Origin: Jacaranda mimosifolia
Taxonomy: Eukaryota; Streptophyta; Magnoliopsida; Lamiales; Bignoniaceae
Assembly (NCBI GenBank): GCA_018894105.1
Contig: CM032128.1
Span: forward strand, 16,225,001 to 16,289,000
Direction: 5' to 3'
Length of the DNA stretch: 64,000 bases
Shown here: positions 22,761-33,258 of the stretch, piece after piece
Layout: each line of letters starts with the position of its first letter
Position numbering within the stretch: position 1 is the first letter of the stretch
Translations under genes and position numbers: made by a program
Notes under the pieces: generated by a model
Told to the model about the DNA's origin: nothing
What the model saw: the letters and a program-made list of their open reading frames with translations, nothing else
Database searches by the model: none

Positions 22761-24040
22761 TAGGTATAGAGAGGTTTTATTATCTGAAATTGACCTTAAC
22801 CCCAATTTGCCTAGTGTTTTTGTCTCTTTATTGCAAGAGTTTGATGATGTATTCCCTAATGAGATGCCCACATGTTTACCACCATTGAGAGAAATTGAGT
22901 ATTAAATTGACTTTGTACCTGGATCTCAAATTCCTAACCGACCAAGCCTACAGATGTAATCCTGAGGAGACGAAGGAGCTTCAAATGTGAGTGGAAGAGT
23001 TGATAGCAAAAGGACATGTGAGGGAGAGCACGAGTCCATGTGTCGTACCTGTGCTATTGGTTCCAAAGAAGGATGAAACTCGACGGATGTGTGTAGATAG
23101 TGGAGTAGTCAACAAAATTATAGTTAAGTATTGCTATCATATCCCTAGGTTGGATGATATGCTTGAAGAATTACATGGTGCATGCATTTTCACTAAGATT
23201 GATTTGAAAAGTGGTTATTATCAAATTAGGATGAAACCTGTGGATGAGTGGAAAACTGCATTTTAAACAAAATATGGCCAATATGAATGGTTGGTTATGC
23301 CATTTGGTTTGACTAATCACTGAGTACTTTCATAAGATTAATGAACCATGTACTGCGTGATTTTTTTGGGTAAATTTGTTATTGTTTATTTTGATGATAT
23401 CTTGATATACAACAAATGCTTAGATGATCATATAATGCATTTTAGGGATGTTTTGACTCTTCTTAGGAAGGAGAAGTTGTACGCAAATCTTAAGAAATTT
23501 ACTTTTTTCATTGATATACTTGTATTTCTTCGGTTTGTTGTGAGTACACATGGCATTGAAGTAGATGAGGAGAAGGTGAAGGCTATTAAAGAATGGCCAA
23601 CTCCTAAGACAGTTAGTGAAGTTAGGAGTTTTCATTGTTAGCTAGCTTTAATAGGAGGTTTGTGTGTGATTTTTCTACTATAGCTACTCCATTGACTGAG
23701 ATTATTAAGAAAGAAGTTGAGTTTAGATGAGGAAAGGAACAAGAACATGTATTCAATACATTGACAGATAAATTGTGTTATGCTCCTATTCTTGTTTTAC
23801 CTAATTTTAATAAGACTTTTGAGGTTGAGTGTGATGCATCTGAGATTTGGATTGGTGTTGTTTTAATGCAAGAAAAATTACTTTAGTGAGAAATTGAGAG
23901 GTGCTTAGCTTAGATATTCCACTCATGATAAGGAATTATATGCCTTAGTTCGTGCATTGGATGTTTGCCAACATTACTTGCTTCATAAAGAATTTATTAT
24001 ACATACTGATCATGAATCTTAGAAGCATTAAAAGGGCTAA
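22761..24040 (+). pseudogene. Element B reverse transcriptase and RNase H
   Basis: Recognisable in pieces. FDDVFPNEMPTCLPPLREIEY (about 22842-22904) is the usual lead-in. Frame 22991-23266 holds the fingers ([32 protein letters not shown]). Frame 23348-23641 holds the catalytic box VYFDDILIYN. RNase H follows at about 23770-24040 with its first aspartate (VECDAS). Lesions include a stop after KTAF (23267), a small deletion near 23320 and several stops in RNase H. This domain makes and degrades strands during reverse transcription; this copy cannot. Confidence 0.87.
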
Positions 24041-25430
24041 GGGAAATTGAATAAAAGGCATGCTAAGTGGGTAGAATTTATTGAGGCTTTTCCATATGTG
24101 ATTTGCTATAACCAAGGAAAGGAAAACATTATTGTTGATGAGTTGTCAAGGAGATATGTTTTAATCACTACACTTACATCTAAGTTGTTAGGGTTTAAGC
24201 AATTTAAAGATATATATGCAACTAATGTTGACTTTGCTGATTTGTATATTAGATGTGAGCGTGGTGCATTTAATAAATTCTATAGACATGAAGGTTTTCT
24301 GTTTCGTGGCAATAGAATTTGTGTCTCTATTTGTTCTGTGCATGAGTTGCCAGTTAGGGAATCACATAGTAGTAGATTGATGGGTTATTTTGGTATGCAT
24401 AAGACTTTAGATGTTTTGAGTGAGCATTTCTATTGGGCTGGTATGAGAAAAGAAGTTGAGAAAGTGTGTTCTAAATGTATTGCATGTAAACAAGCTAAAT
24501 CTAAGTCTATGCCTCATGGATTGTATACATCATTACCTATTCCAACAGCACCTTGGGTTGATATTTCTATGGATTTTGTGCTCGGTTTTCCTAGAACTAG
24601 GAAGGGTAGAGATAGTATATTTTTTGTGGTTGATAGATTGAACAAGATGGCACACTTTATTGTTTGTCATAAAACTAATGATGCCACTAACATTGCTGAT
24701 TTGTTCTTTAGAGAAATTGTCAGATTGCATGGTGTCCCTAGATTGTTTCTGATAGCGATGTTAAGTTCTTGAGCCACGTTTGGAAGGTTTTGTGAGTAAG
24801 TTAGGTACTAAACTTTCGTATTCTATTACTTATCATCCACAAACTAATGGACAAACTAAAGTGATAAATAGAACTTTGGGTACCTTGTTGTGTGCTGTTG
24901 TAGGAAAGAATTTGAAAACTTAGGAGGATTGTTTGCCTTTCATTGAATTTGCTTATAATAGGTCAGTACATTATTCTACAGGTTTTTCACCTTTTGAAAT
25001 TGTATATGGTTCTAATCCTTTAACTATTTTGGATTTGACTCCTTTGCCTTTGAGTGATATTGATAATTTAGATGGTGAAAGCAAGGCTAAAAGGGTTAAA
25101 ACTATATATATGAAGGCACGTGACACGATTGAAAAGAGAAACAAATTGACTGCCCAAAGAATGAATAAGGGGCGGAAGCAAGTGATATTTGAACCTGGTG
25201 ACTGGGTTTGGGTTCATTTGAGAAAGGAAAGGTTTCCTAATCAAATAAAATCCAAGCTTGATACTAGATGAGATGGTCCATTCCATGTGCTAGAAAAAGA
25301 TTAATGATAACGCTTGCAAGATTGATGTTCTAGGTGAGTATAAAATTTCTGCTACTTTTAATGTTTCTGATCTTTCTCCTTTTGATATGGATTCAGATTC
25401 GAGGATAAATCTTTCAGATGAGGGAGGTAC
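24041..25430 (+). pseudogene. Element B integrase
   Basis: A single frame runs 24047-24772 (241 codons). It covers the end of RNase H, the HHCC zinc domain (H at RESH and GMH, then CSKCIAC near 24470), the [22 protein letters not shown] block with the first catalytic aspartate, and VRLHGVPR. A frame change then loses the second aspartate block (VSDRDVKF in the copy at 57400). The third catalytic position reads TKVINRTLG near 24855, lysine in place of glutamate. Frame 24933-25271 gives the C-terminal domain (SPFEIVYGSNPL, GDWVWVHLRKERFP). It ends by a frame change before the LTR. Confidence 0.9.
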
Positions 25431-26506
25431 TGATATGAGCACTAGAGACACTACAGGGTAAGATGGTTATTTTAGCATTGGAGGGCAAAATGGAGACTGC
25501 AACTTGCCAATGGTACCTATCACAAGAGCAAAAGTAGAGAAGTTGAAAGATGGCTTTGCAAATTTGACTAAGTCATTTGTTGAAGAGATGCATCAAGAAT
25601 GGGCTAAGAAAGAGAAAAACATGTTAAGAAGCCAAAAGAATAAAGTTGGATAGCCTATCACCTTATGCTTGGTGTATATGGTTTGAAAAGGCCCAAGAAG
25701 GTGAAAATAAGTCCCAAACGTATGGGACTCACTGACAAAAAAAGAAGATGTAACCAAGTCAAACTCTTATTTCTAATTAGATTTGGGCTTGGATTATTAT
25801 CCGTAGGCTTAGTTTATATCTTATTTTAATTAAGGCTTGCAAGGAGAGTATAAATACTCTCTTAAAAACATGTATGGCAGATTTTGATGAATTTTGAATT
25901 ATTTTCCGCATTTTTTTCCCTCAAGAAAAAACCACAACTTTGCTTGTTGCATCAAGAAATTGAATAGGTTCTTTCAAGGTACTAATTCCTTCTAGTATTT
26001 AGAGGGTGTTTGGCTAAGCTTATTTTAAACATCTTATAAGCTCTTACATCTCATAAAATGTTTTGAGAGCTTATAAGATGTTAGATCTTATTTTTAAAAT
26101 AAATTACTGAAGTGTTTGGATAAAATAAGATCTTGGAGCTTATAAGATATTAATAACGACAACTTTGTAATTAAAATGATTAAAAATGAAGGAGCTTGTT
26201 AAGATCTTAAAAATAAATTAGGGTCTCCTTACTTTTTTTAAAAGAGCTTATAAGTTCCTAACATCTTATTTTAGGAACTTATAAGCTCTTTTTTCAAAAA
26301 AAAATTACCAAACACTTTTTATCAACATATAAGCTCACCCAAACACCCTCTTATTCAATTTTTTGATTCTTATTCCTAACTATTTGCGCTTCTAATATCA
26401 GGTATCTTAGGGGTTCCATAGGGAGGGTTTTTATTCTAGGGTTTGTTCAATATCAATTTGTGTGTTTGGGGTTTCGGGATCAATATATCCGTAGGGTTTC
26501 ACATCA
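25431..26506 (+). repeat. Family G 3' LTR of element B, with MITE inside
   Basis: TGATATGAGCACTAG to TTTCACATCA. Total 1076 bp, or 724 bp without the 349-bp MITE and its duplicated TTA, exactly the 5' LTR length. It is followed by the target duplication CTTCA. Confidence 0.92.
26002..26350. mobile_element. Tourist-like MITE (PIF/Harbinger type)
   Basis: 349 bp with terminal inverted repeats. The left end is GAGGGTGTTTGGCTAAGCTT; the right end, inverted, is GAGGGTGTTTGGGTGAGCTT. That is two mismatches over about 23 bases. TTA is duplicated at 25999-26001 and 26351-26353, and the empty site TAGTATTTATTCAATTT is seen in the 5' LTR at 19744. The interior is AT-rich, full of CTTATAAG palindromes, and codes for nothing. 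The TIR wording and TTA duplication are those of Tourist elements moved by PIF/Harbinger transposase. Confidence 0.93.
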
Positions 26507-26511
26507 CTTCA

Positions 26512-28467
26512 TAGGTATAGTTTTAATCTTTTCAGCCTTACTTTCACCATCTAAATTAGTAATATCACTCAAAATCAAAAGAGTCAAATCCAAAACAATC
26601 AAAGGATTAAAACCAAATAGAATTTCAAAAGGTGAAAAATCTATATAAGAATGTATTGACCTATTATAAGCAAATTCAATAAAAGGCAAACAATCTTCCC
26701 AAGTTTTCAAATTCTTTCCTCAACAGCACGCAACAATGTACCCAAAGTTCTATTTATCACTTAAGTTTGTCGTCCATCAGTTTGTGGATGACAAGTAGTA
26801 GAATACAAAAGTTTAGTACCTAACTTACTCCACAAAACCTTCCAAAAGTGGCTTAAGAACTTAACATCCCTATCAGAAACAATAGATCTAAGGATACCAT
26901 GCAATCAAACAATTTCTCTAAAGAATAAATCAACAATGTTAGTGGCATCATCAGTTTTATGACAAGCAATAAAGTGTATCATCTTGTTCAATCTATCAAC
27001 CACAACAAATATACTATCTCTACCCTTCCTAGTTCTAGGTAAACCGAGCACAAAACCATAGAAATATCAACCCAAGGAGTGGTAGGAATAGGTAAGGGTG
27101 TATACAATCCATGAGGCATAGACTTAAATTTAGCCTGTTTACATCTAATACATTTAGAACACACTTTCTGAACATCTTTTCTCATACCAGGCCAATAGAA
27201 ATGTTCACTCAAAACAGCTAAAGTCTTATGCACACCAAAATGAACCATCAATCCACCACTATGTGATTCCCTAACTAGCAACTAACGCACAAAACAAACA
27301 GGGACACAAATTCTATTGCCACGAAACAGAAAACCTTCATGTCTATAGAATTTATTAAATGCACCACGCTCACATGTAATATACAAATCAACAAAGTCAA
27401 CATCAGTTGCATACATATCTTTAAATTGCTCAAATCCTAACAACTTAGATATAAGTGTAGCGATTAAAGCATATCTCTTTGACAACGCATCAACAACAAT
27501 GTTTTCCTTTCCTTACTTATAGCAAATCACATATGGAAAAGCCTCAATAAATTCTACCCATTTAGCATGCCTTTTATTCAATTTCCCTTGGCCCTTTAAA
27601 TGCTTCAAAGATTCATAATCAGTATGTATAACAAATTCTTTAGGAAGCAAGTAATGTTGCCAAACATCCAATGCACGAACTAAGGCATATAATTCCTTAT
27701 CATAAGTGGAATATCTAAGTTGAGCATCAGTCAATTTCTCACTAAAGTATGCAATGGGACATTTTCTTGCATTAAAACAATACTATTCCCAATCCCAGAT
27801 GCATTACACTCAATCTCAAAAGTCTTGTTAAAATCAAGTAAAACAAGAATAGGAGCAGAACACAGTTTATCTTTCAATGTATTGAACGCAAGTTCTTATT
27901 CGTTTCCCCATCTAAACACAACTTCTTTCTTAATAATCTCAGTCAATGGAGCAGCTATAGTGGAAAGATCACACACAAACCTTCTATAAAAGCTAGCTAA
28001 TCCATTAAAACTCCTAATTTCACTAACTATCTTAGGAGTTGGCCATTTTTTAATAGCCTTCACCTTCTCCTTATTCACCTCAATGCCATGTGTACTCACA
28101 ACAAACCCAAGAAACATAATTATATCAATGCAAAAAGTACACTTCTTAAGGTTTGCTACAACTTCTCATCCTAAGAAGAGTCAATACAACCCTAACATGC
28201 ATTATATGATCATCTAAGCATTTGTTGTATATCAAGATATGATCAAAATAAACAATAACAAATTTACCCAAAAAAATCACGCAATACATGGTTCATTAAT
28301 CTTATGAAAGTACTCAATGCATTAGTCAAACCAAATGGCATAACCAACTATTCATATTGGCCATATTTTGTTTAAAATTCAGTTTTCCACTCATCCACAG
28401 GTTTCATCCTAATTTGATAATAACCACTTTTCAAATCTATCTTAGTGAAAATGCATGCACCATGTAA
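26512..28467 (-). pseudogene. Element C pol remnant: integrase, RNase H, reverse transcriptase
   Basis: Read leftwards from 28467. Reverse transcriptase starts within [19 protein letters not shown] (about 28440-28390). Its catalytic box near 28240 reads VYFDHILIY, the second aspartate changed to histidine. Frame 28117-27896 is the connection domain ([20 protein letters not shown]). RNase H is at 27734-27513 ([20 protein letters not shown]), and 27485-27282 bridges to integrase. The integrase zinc and first catalytic block lie at 27281-26988, and FAYNRSIHSYIDFSPFEI near 26665. At the third integrase position (about 26760) a TAA stop replaces the glutamate codon. Not functional. Confidence 0.88.
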
Positions 28468-28798
28468 TTTTTCAAATTTATATTTAAATTATAATATTAT
28501 TTTTTCAAACAATCACGCATCACATCATCAATTCAAATTCAAAAACTACACAACTTTTAATATAAAAACACCGAACATCCAAATACATCTCATTTTCACA
28601 CATATATGAACCTATAATTTTCTGCAACACATCTAAATAAAACTTCATTTTCAAATGCAACTATTCTAACTAACTTTTCACTATGTATTTCACTAAAAAA
28701 TGAAAATTGCTCCATAAAATGAAACCAAATGGGCTCTTACACAAAAATTGTGCATAAAAAGTCTATGAAAAAAAATCAAGTTTAGAAGGGCAAAAATA
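28468..28798. other. AT-rich MITE-like remnant
   Basis: Non-coding, AT-rich, ending near 28742 in ACCAAATGGGCTCTTA. This resembles the terminal sequence of MITEs that end in the inverted form of a TAAGAGCCCATTTGGT motif. The partner terminus is not visible, so the call is tentative. It may have caused, or followed, the truncation of element C. Confidence 0.25.
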
Positions 28799-28981
28799 CA
28801 CAAAGCGGCAAGACGGTCACACCATTTGATCCACGAGATCATTGATAGAGGTGACATCCGAGTGGAGATGGTAGCCTCATAAGAGAATATAGCAAATCTA
28901 CTAACTAAACCCCTAACACAAAAGGTCTTTGAAGGGTATCTAGAGAAGATGGACCTTAAGACTATGGAAAATTGGCTTTAG
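28799..28981 (+). pseudogene. Ty1/copia RNase H C-terminal end
   Basis: Sixty codons of the copia RNase H end: HHLIHEIIDRGDIRVEMVAS, then a stop where E or D is expected, then ENIANLLTKPLTQKVFEG and LEKMDLKTMENWL, ending TAG at 28979. The N-A-D-x-L-T-K-P motif of this family appears as NIANLLTKPL. It lies directly upstream of a polypurine tract and LTR, as at the 3' end of a copia element. The remainder of the polyprotein is missing to the left. Confidence 0.85.
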
Positions 28982-28995
28982 GGCAAGTGGAAGAT

Positions 28996-31206
28996 TGTTG
29001 GAACAGTGCTTTACAGCCAATTACATTGGCATGTAAAACTATTTTACTTGTGATACAATCTTGATTGAATGATATTTTTATAAAATGGCCATCTTTATAT
29101 CTTATGCTTATTATACTTCACTTGCATTTGGTTGAAACCCCTAAATCACATAAGACTATGGGACTTGGTCATGCATTTGATAGTGATCATGAAACAAGTC
29201 TCTATGGTTATGATTTTAAGTATTCCTAGTCATAGAATCTTATAAGACATGACATCTGAGATTTGGATAGACTTACACTAATGATGCATATTCGAAGGAG
29301 TTGGATATTGCTCTGTTTCATGAGCAATATATGTTATACATGGATGCATGTCAATGGGTACTTATTAAAAATAAGTTCACTGAAGACCCGCCCAGAGAAT
29401 TCATTAGATAGCTAAACAGGCAAGTTCTCTAGCTTACGCTAGTGTATATAATTAGTCCTTGGACATGAGGATCCATGTAACCTTGTATTTAGATCCTTAT
29501 ACTTTGACTCTTCTCCGACCATGTAGCGAGTCTTTTGGGGTTGAGATTGAGCATGAGCTACTTAAGAATGGAGGTTTGTGAGATTCAAGATGGAATCCAT
29601 CTCCTCATTATTGTGAAGGATGAGTGCATCTCCTGTGTATTCTATAATGATCAATTTCAAGAAATCTTTGCCCAAGGTAGTATGGCAATTTGGAAAAGGA
29701 GTCTCCCAAAGTTGAGGTCTTAGAGAGGAATCGAACATTAGATCTAGAAACATAGTTATCGAGGCTATTATAAAGCCGACAAATATCCTACCTTAGGCCT
29801 CTTTTGGAAGATAGGAGATGGAAGAACCGTATTTGCATGGTAAGCGTAGTGCTAGAATGGTTCATCAAGACATAATTCATTTATTCACTTAGTTGGGCTC
29901 CATGAGTTTGTAGCTAGACATCGACCATGAAGATGTGGTACTCTTTGATTAATAGAGATTAATCGAAAGGGCTATTAGCTTAAAGGAGTTTAAACTAATG
30001 AGAATATTTCAATATTCAAAATATCACAATGAGTTGTAAACCTATGTCTAATGAATGGATGACCCTAATGAGTCACACACAAAAGCCTATAGGAAGCACT
30101 TATTTGATAAGAGGAATTTTCTAAGGAGTTAGAAATTTCACCTTGGGTGTGTTTTGGGGGGGAAGGTTTTTGACAATTTACTTTGTCATTTTGGCTTGAT
30201 TAATTTAAGTGTTAAATTAATCAAAATAATTTAAGGAGTTAAATTGGACCAATTAAATTAAGGAGTTAATTTAATTGGTGCCATGTGACAATTAGTTAGT
30301 CAAGTTGACTTAAGGAGTTAAGTTAACACTAATTAACTTAAAAAGTTACGTTAATTGACGTAAGGAGTTAAGTCATATTAATTAAGTTAAAGAGTTAATT
30401 TAATTAATTAATAAGAATTTGATTTTTGAGGGAAATCAAATGAAAGAGTTCATTTGAATTTGAATTAGAGTTAATTTGCATTTCATTTCATAACATGAAA
30501 TGCAAATGTTAATTTAATGCAAATGCATGTGAAATTCAAATTCATATGCAAGTTGGCAATTGGCCAACTAAGCATAGGAGGTGTGATGCCAACTTATATT
30601 CTCTCTCCTCTGTATAAGGCCACTTGGCCAGCCATGTGATGGTGATTAGATGCATTTTTTATTTCCCTCCAAAAAGTGTGATATTCATGTGTTGAAGACT
30701 CACACTAAATTTTCTCATCTCCCTCTCACCTCCAAAACACCTCCTATCACCTTCTTCTTCACTTGTTCTAGCTTAAGTTAGGTTGATCTAGTGCTTGTCT
30801 AAGGTATGTGGACTTTGTCATTAGAGGTCCAACACTTGGGGAACTAAGAGTTCCTTGGTGAACCATTATTGTCCAGCAGTTTCGGTGGCAGATTTGGAGG
30901 ACTTAGGAGCTTCTAATTGGAGAGAAATTTTGGCAGCATCTACCTGGATTTGTGGTGGAGTTACCTGCCAATTTTGATGCTTTTTGGAGTTGTGTAAGGG
31001 GCTCAACCATTGTCATATTTTGTTGTGTGTAGATCTTCCATTGAAGAGTTCATTGGAGTAATCATCCTCTTTGCTTTGTGCTGATATTTAGAGGTAATTT
31101 TTCTGCAACTAAATCCTTATTTTGAGCATGAATAAGATCCTTGGGGTGGAGTAGTTTGGTTACATTTTGCCTATTTTTGGTTTTATATTTTGGATCCTAA
31201 GCCTAC
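28996..31206 (+). repeat. Copia LTR, long form
   Basis: It begins TGTTGGAACAGTGC after the purine tract GGGCAAGTGGAAGAT, which follows the RNase H stop. Its body is matched by 45789-46132 plus 49211 to about 50350. A possible TATA box is CTGTATAAGGCC near 30613. The right limit is placed before TTTGGTATCAGATCC (31207), which looks like a tRNA-iMet primer site, but no clear CA end is there. The LTR would then be about 2.2 kb. Confidence 0.6.
30215..30425. repeat. TTAAGGAGTTAA motif cluster in the copia LTR
   Basis: At least six copies of (T)TAAGGAGTTAA or close variants, alternating with TTAATT/AATTAA palindromes, in about 210 bp. A similar cluster is present in the second LTR copy at about 50015-50160, so it is a family feature. 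Confidence 0.65.
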
Positions 31207-31344
31207 TTTGGTATCAGATCCTAATTCATACCTTAATTTGGATTTTAGTGAATTAATTCTTGTGATGGATTGATTTTAAATCTCCAAATGCTTGATTCAA
31301 TTGATGAATTTAAGTGTTTAGGTGATTTTGCAAGTGGCTCTCTA

Positions 31345-31951
31345 ATATGAGCACTGGTGGTACTGGAGGGTATGATGGTTATTTTGGCATTGGAGGGAAA
31401 AAATGGAGATTGCAACATGCCAATGGGACCTATCACAAGAGCAAAAGTAAAGATTGAAAGCTGGCTTTGCAAATTGTGCTTGTTGGACAGCCCATCACCT
31501 TGTGCTTGTTGTATAAGGCTTGAAATGGCCCCAGAAGGTCAAAAGAATTCCCAAATGTGTGGAACTCATGGAGAAAAGAAGAAGTTGTAGCCAAGTCAAA
31601 CTCTTATTCCTAACTAGATTTGGGCTTCGATTATTATCTGCAAGCTTAGTTTATATCTTATTTTAATTAGGGCTTACAACAAGAGTATAAATACTCTCTT
31701 AAAAATGTGTATGGCAGATTTTTTATGAATATTGATTTATTTTCTGCATTTTTCTCTGAAGAAAAACCACAACGTTGATTGTTGCATCAAGAAATTGAAT
31801 AGGTTCTAATTCCTTATAGTGTTTATTCAATTTTTGATTCTTATTCCTAATTATTTGTATTTCTAAGACCAAGTATCTTAGGGGTTCAATGGGGATATCA
31901 AATTATGTGATTGGGGTTTCAAAATCATTATATCCTTAGGGTTTCGCATCA
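31345..31951 (+). repeat. Family G 5' LTR (element E)
   Basis: Starts near ATATGAGCACTGG (first bases decayed) and ends TTTCGCATCA, with the TATA palindrome at 31681-31698. It is shorter than the 724-bp form through internal deletions, for example around 31465 and 31800. It is followed by a primer site, so it is a 5' LTR. Confidence 0.85.
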
Positions 31952-32320
31952 GTTGGTATCTAGAGCCAACTTGAGATAAATTCCTATTTATCTTGTTTTT
32001 GTTTCCAGCAAAAAAAGGGGAAAAAATTTTGATCGTGAATTGATTGTGGTTTCGTGATTCTTTGGCAATATTATTGCGTATTCCTAACTTGGATAATGCC
32101 AATTGAACACAGAAAATTGAGTTTGCAGAATATACAACCTAGATGGCTCTAATTTTGAGAAATTAAAGTTAGGGTTCTTGAGTGATTCAATTTAGGGGGT
32201 TTTGACTTAGGCTTTCAAATTCCAAATTGTCATTACATACGTTAAATTTGCTATGTTTAGTTGCTGTCTGGAGTTGATTTTACATTAGTTGGGTTTGAAT
32301 TGAGTCATATTAGGCTTTCT
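31952..32320 (+). other. Element E primer site and leader
   Basis: Primer site TTGGTATCTAGAGCCAA at 31953-31969, then leader sequence that tracks the leader of element B (19905-20300) up to about 32320. The gag gene does not follow, so element E is truncated just after its 5' leader. Confidence 0.8.
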
Positions 32321-33258
32321 ACTGGTCTTAAGGGTTTTTGATCATTTTTTTGGATCCAATTGGATTGGAGTTAATTGAGGAGTTTTGGATAATGTTGATT
32401 CTCATTTATACTTGACTTTTGGAGAATGTTGATTCTCAATTATACTTGATTTTTGAAGCATGTTTCAGCACTTGAATTTTCATTTTTGAAAGGTGTTTTA
32501 AATATGAAAATTTATCTAAATTGTGTGAATTAATGTTACGGAAGTGCCCATGGATTTTTGGTGCACAAAAGTAGGCCAAAAATGGCCTTGATTGGGACTA
32601 AAATTGTTATAGTCAAATTATCAAAATACCCTTAAGTCCAATTTTAGTCACATAATTAAGCCCTCTATTTTTGGTGAGAAATTTTTAATTTTATATAGAA
32701 AATATAATATAAGTTTAATCAATTAAACTTTTTTATGTTAATTTGAGTAAATATCCTTGGTTTTAAGAGTTTGTGAATTCTCAACTTCTATCCAAGTTGA
32801 GTTTGAGTAAGTCCCAAAGTCTTTGATTCCTTTTTAAGAGGTTCCATCTAAAGATGGCTTGGTTGGCACCTAGGAAGTTAGCAAAATAGCAAAGAGTTTC
32901 ACTTTGGTTAAGGAGAGACAAAAGAGGAAAGACAAATTCCATTAGGAGTTTTGAGATGAGTCCTCAAGGTAAGGTGTCCTTCATACTTTGAACTCCTTAA
33001 CTCATTTGTCGCTTCTTGATTTCTTCGTTTGTACATTCTATCGTAATCTTCCTTCAGTCCATGAGATTTTTGGGGTGTTAATCGAGTTAGAGAATGTCTA
33101 AGTTTAGTTTTTAATTGAATTCAAGAAAAGGGTCTTTAACCAAATAGTCAAATGGAACTAGAGGAGGAGCCAACATGGCAACCTTTTGGCCAAACAGTTA
33201 GTCACACATGGCGGTGGTGTTGGAGGTGGTAGCTCGCACTGTGCTTGGCTAGGCACCT
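32321..33258. other. No gene seen
   Basis: AT-rich, with phrases such as AAAATACCCTTAAGTCCAA that resemble untranslated parts of plant LTR elements. No ends, primer site or coding frame could be placed. Confidence 0.4.

Larger units (their letters stand above)
19181..26506 (+). mobile_element. Family G element B, full-length but defective
   Basis: A Ty3/gypsy retrotransposon with both LTRs, a primer site, and gag, protease, reverse transcriptase, RNase H and integrase in gypsy order. A perfect 5-bp target duplication CTTCA lies at 19176-19180 and 26507-26511. It is inserted into the integrase region of element C. The two LTRs are each exactly 724 bp once the MITE and its TTA duplication are removed from the 3' one. 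Over the first 265 bases I count about 31 LTR differences, mostly transitions, so the insertion is not recent. The clade is probably CRM-like chromovirus, judged from recalled gag and integrase wording. Confidence 0.93.
18170..28467 (-). mobile_element. Family G element C (outer, interrupted, 5'-truncated)
   Basis: A minus-strand Ty3/gypsy element in two pieces, 18170-19180 and 26507-28467, separated by a complete insertion of the same family in opposite orientation (19181-26506). The integrase reading resumes across the insertion with a 5-bp duplication, CTTCA. Element C keeps its 3' LTR, integrase, RNase H and most of reverse transcriptase. It breaks off at about 28467 inside reverse transcriptase, so protease, gag and the 5' LTR are missing. 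Confidence 0.85.

Noticed and set aside
28460..28745. Complete MITE
   Set aside because: Only one terminus-like motif (ACCAAATGGGCTCTTA) is visible, with no partner and no target duplication.
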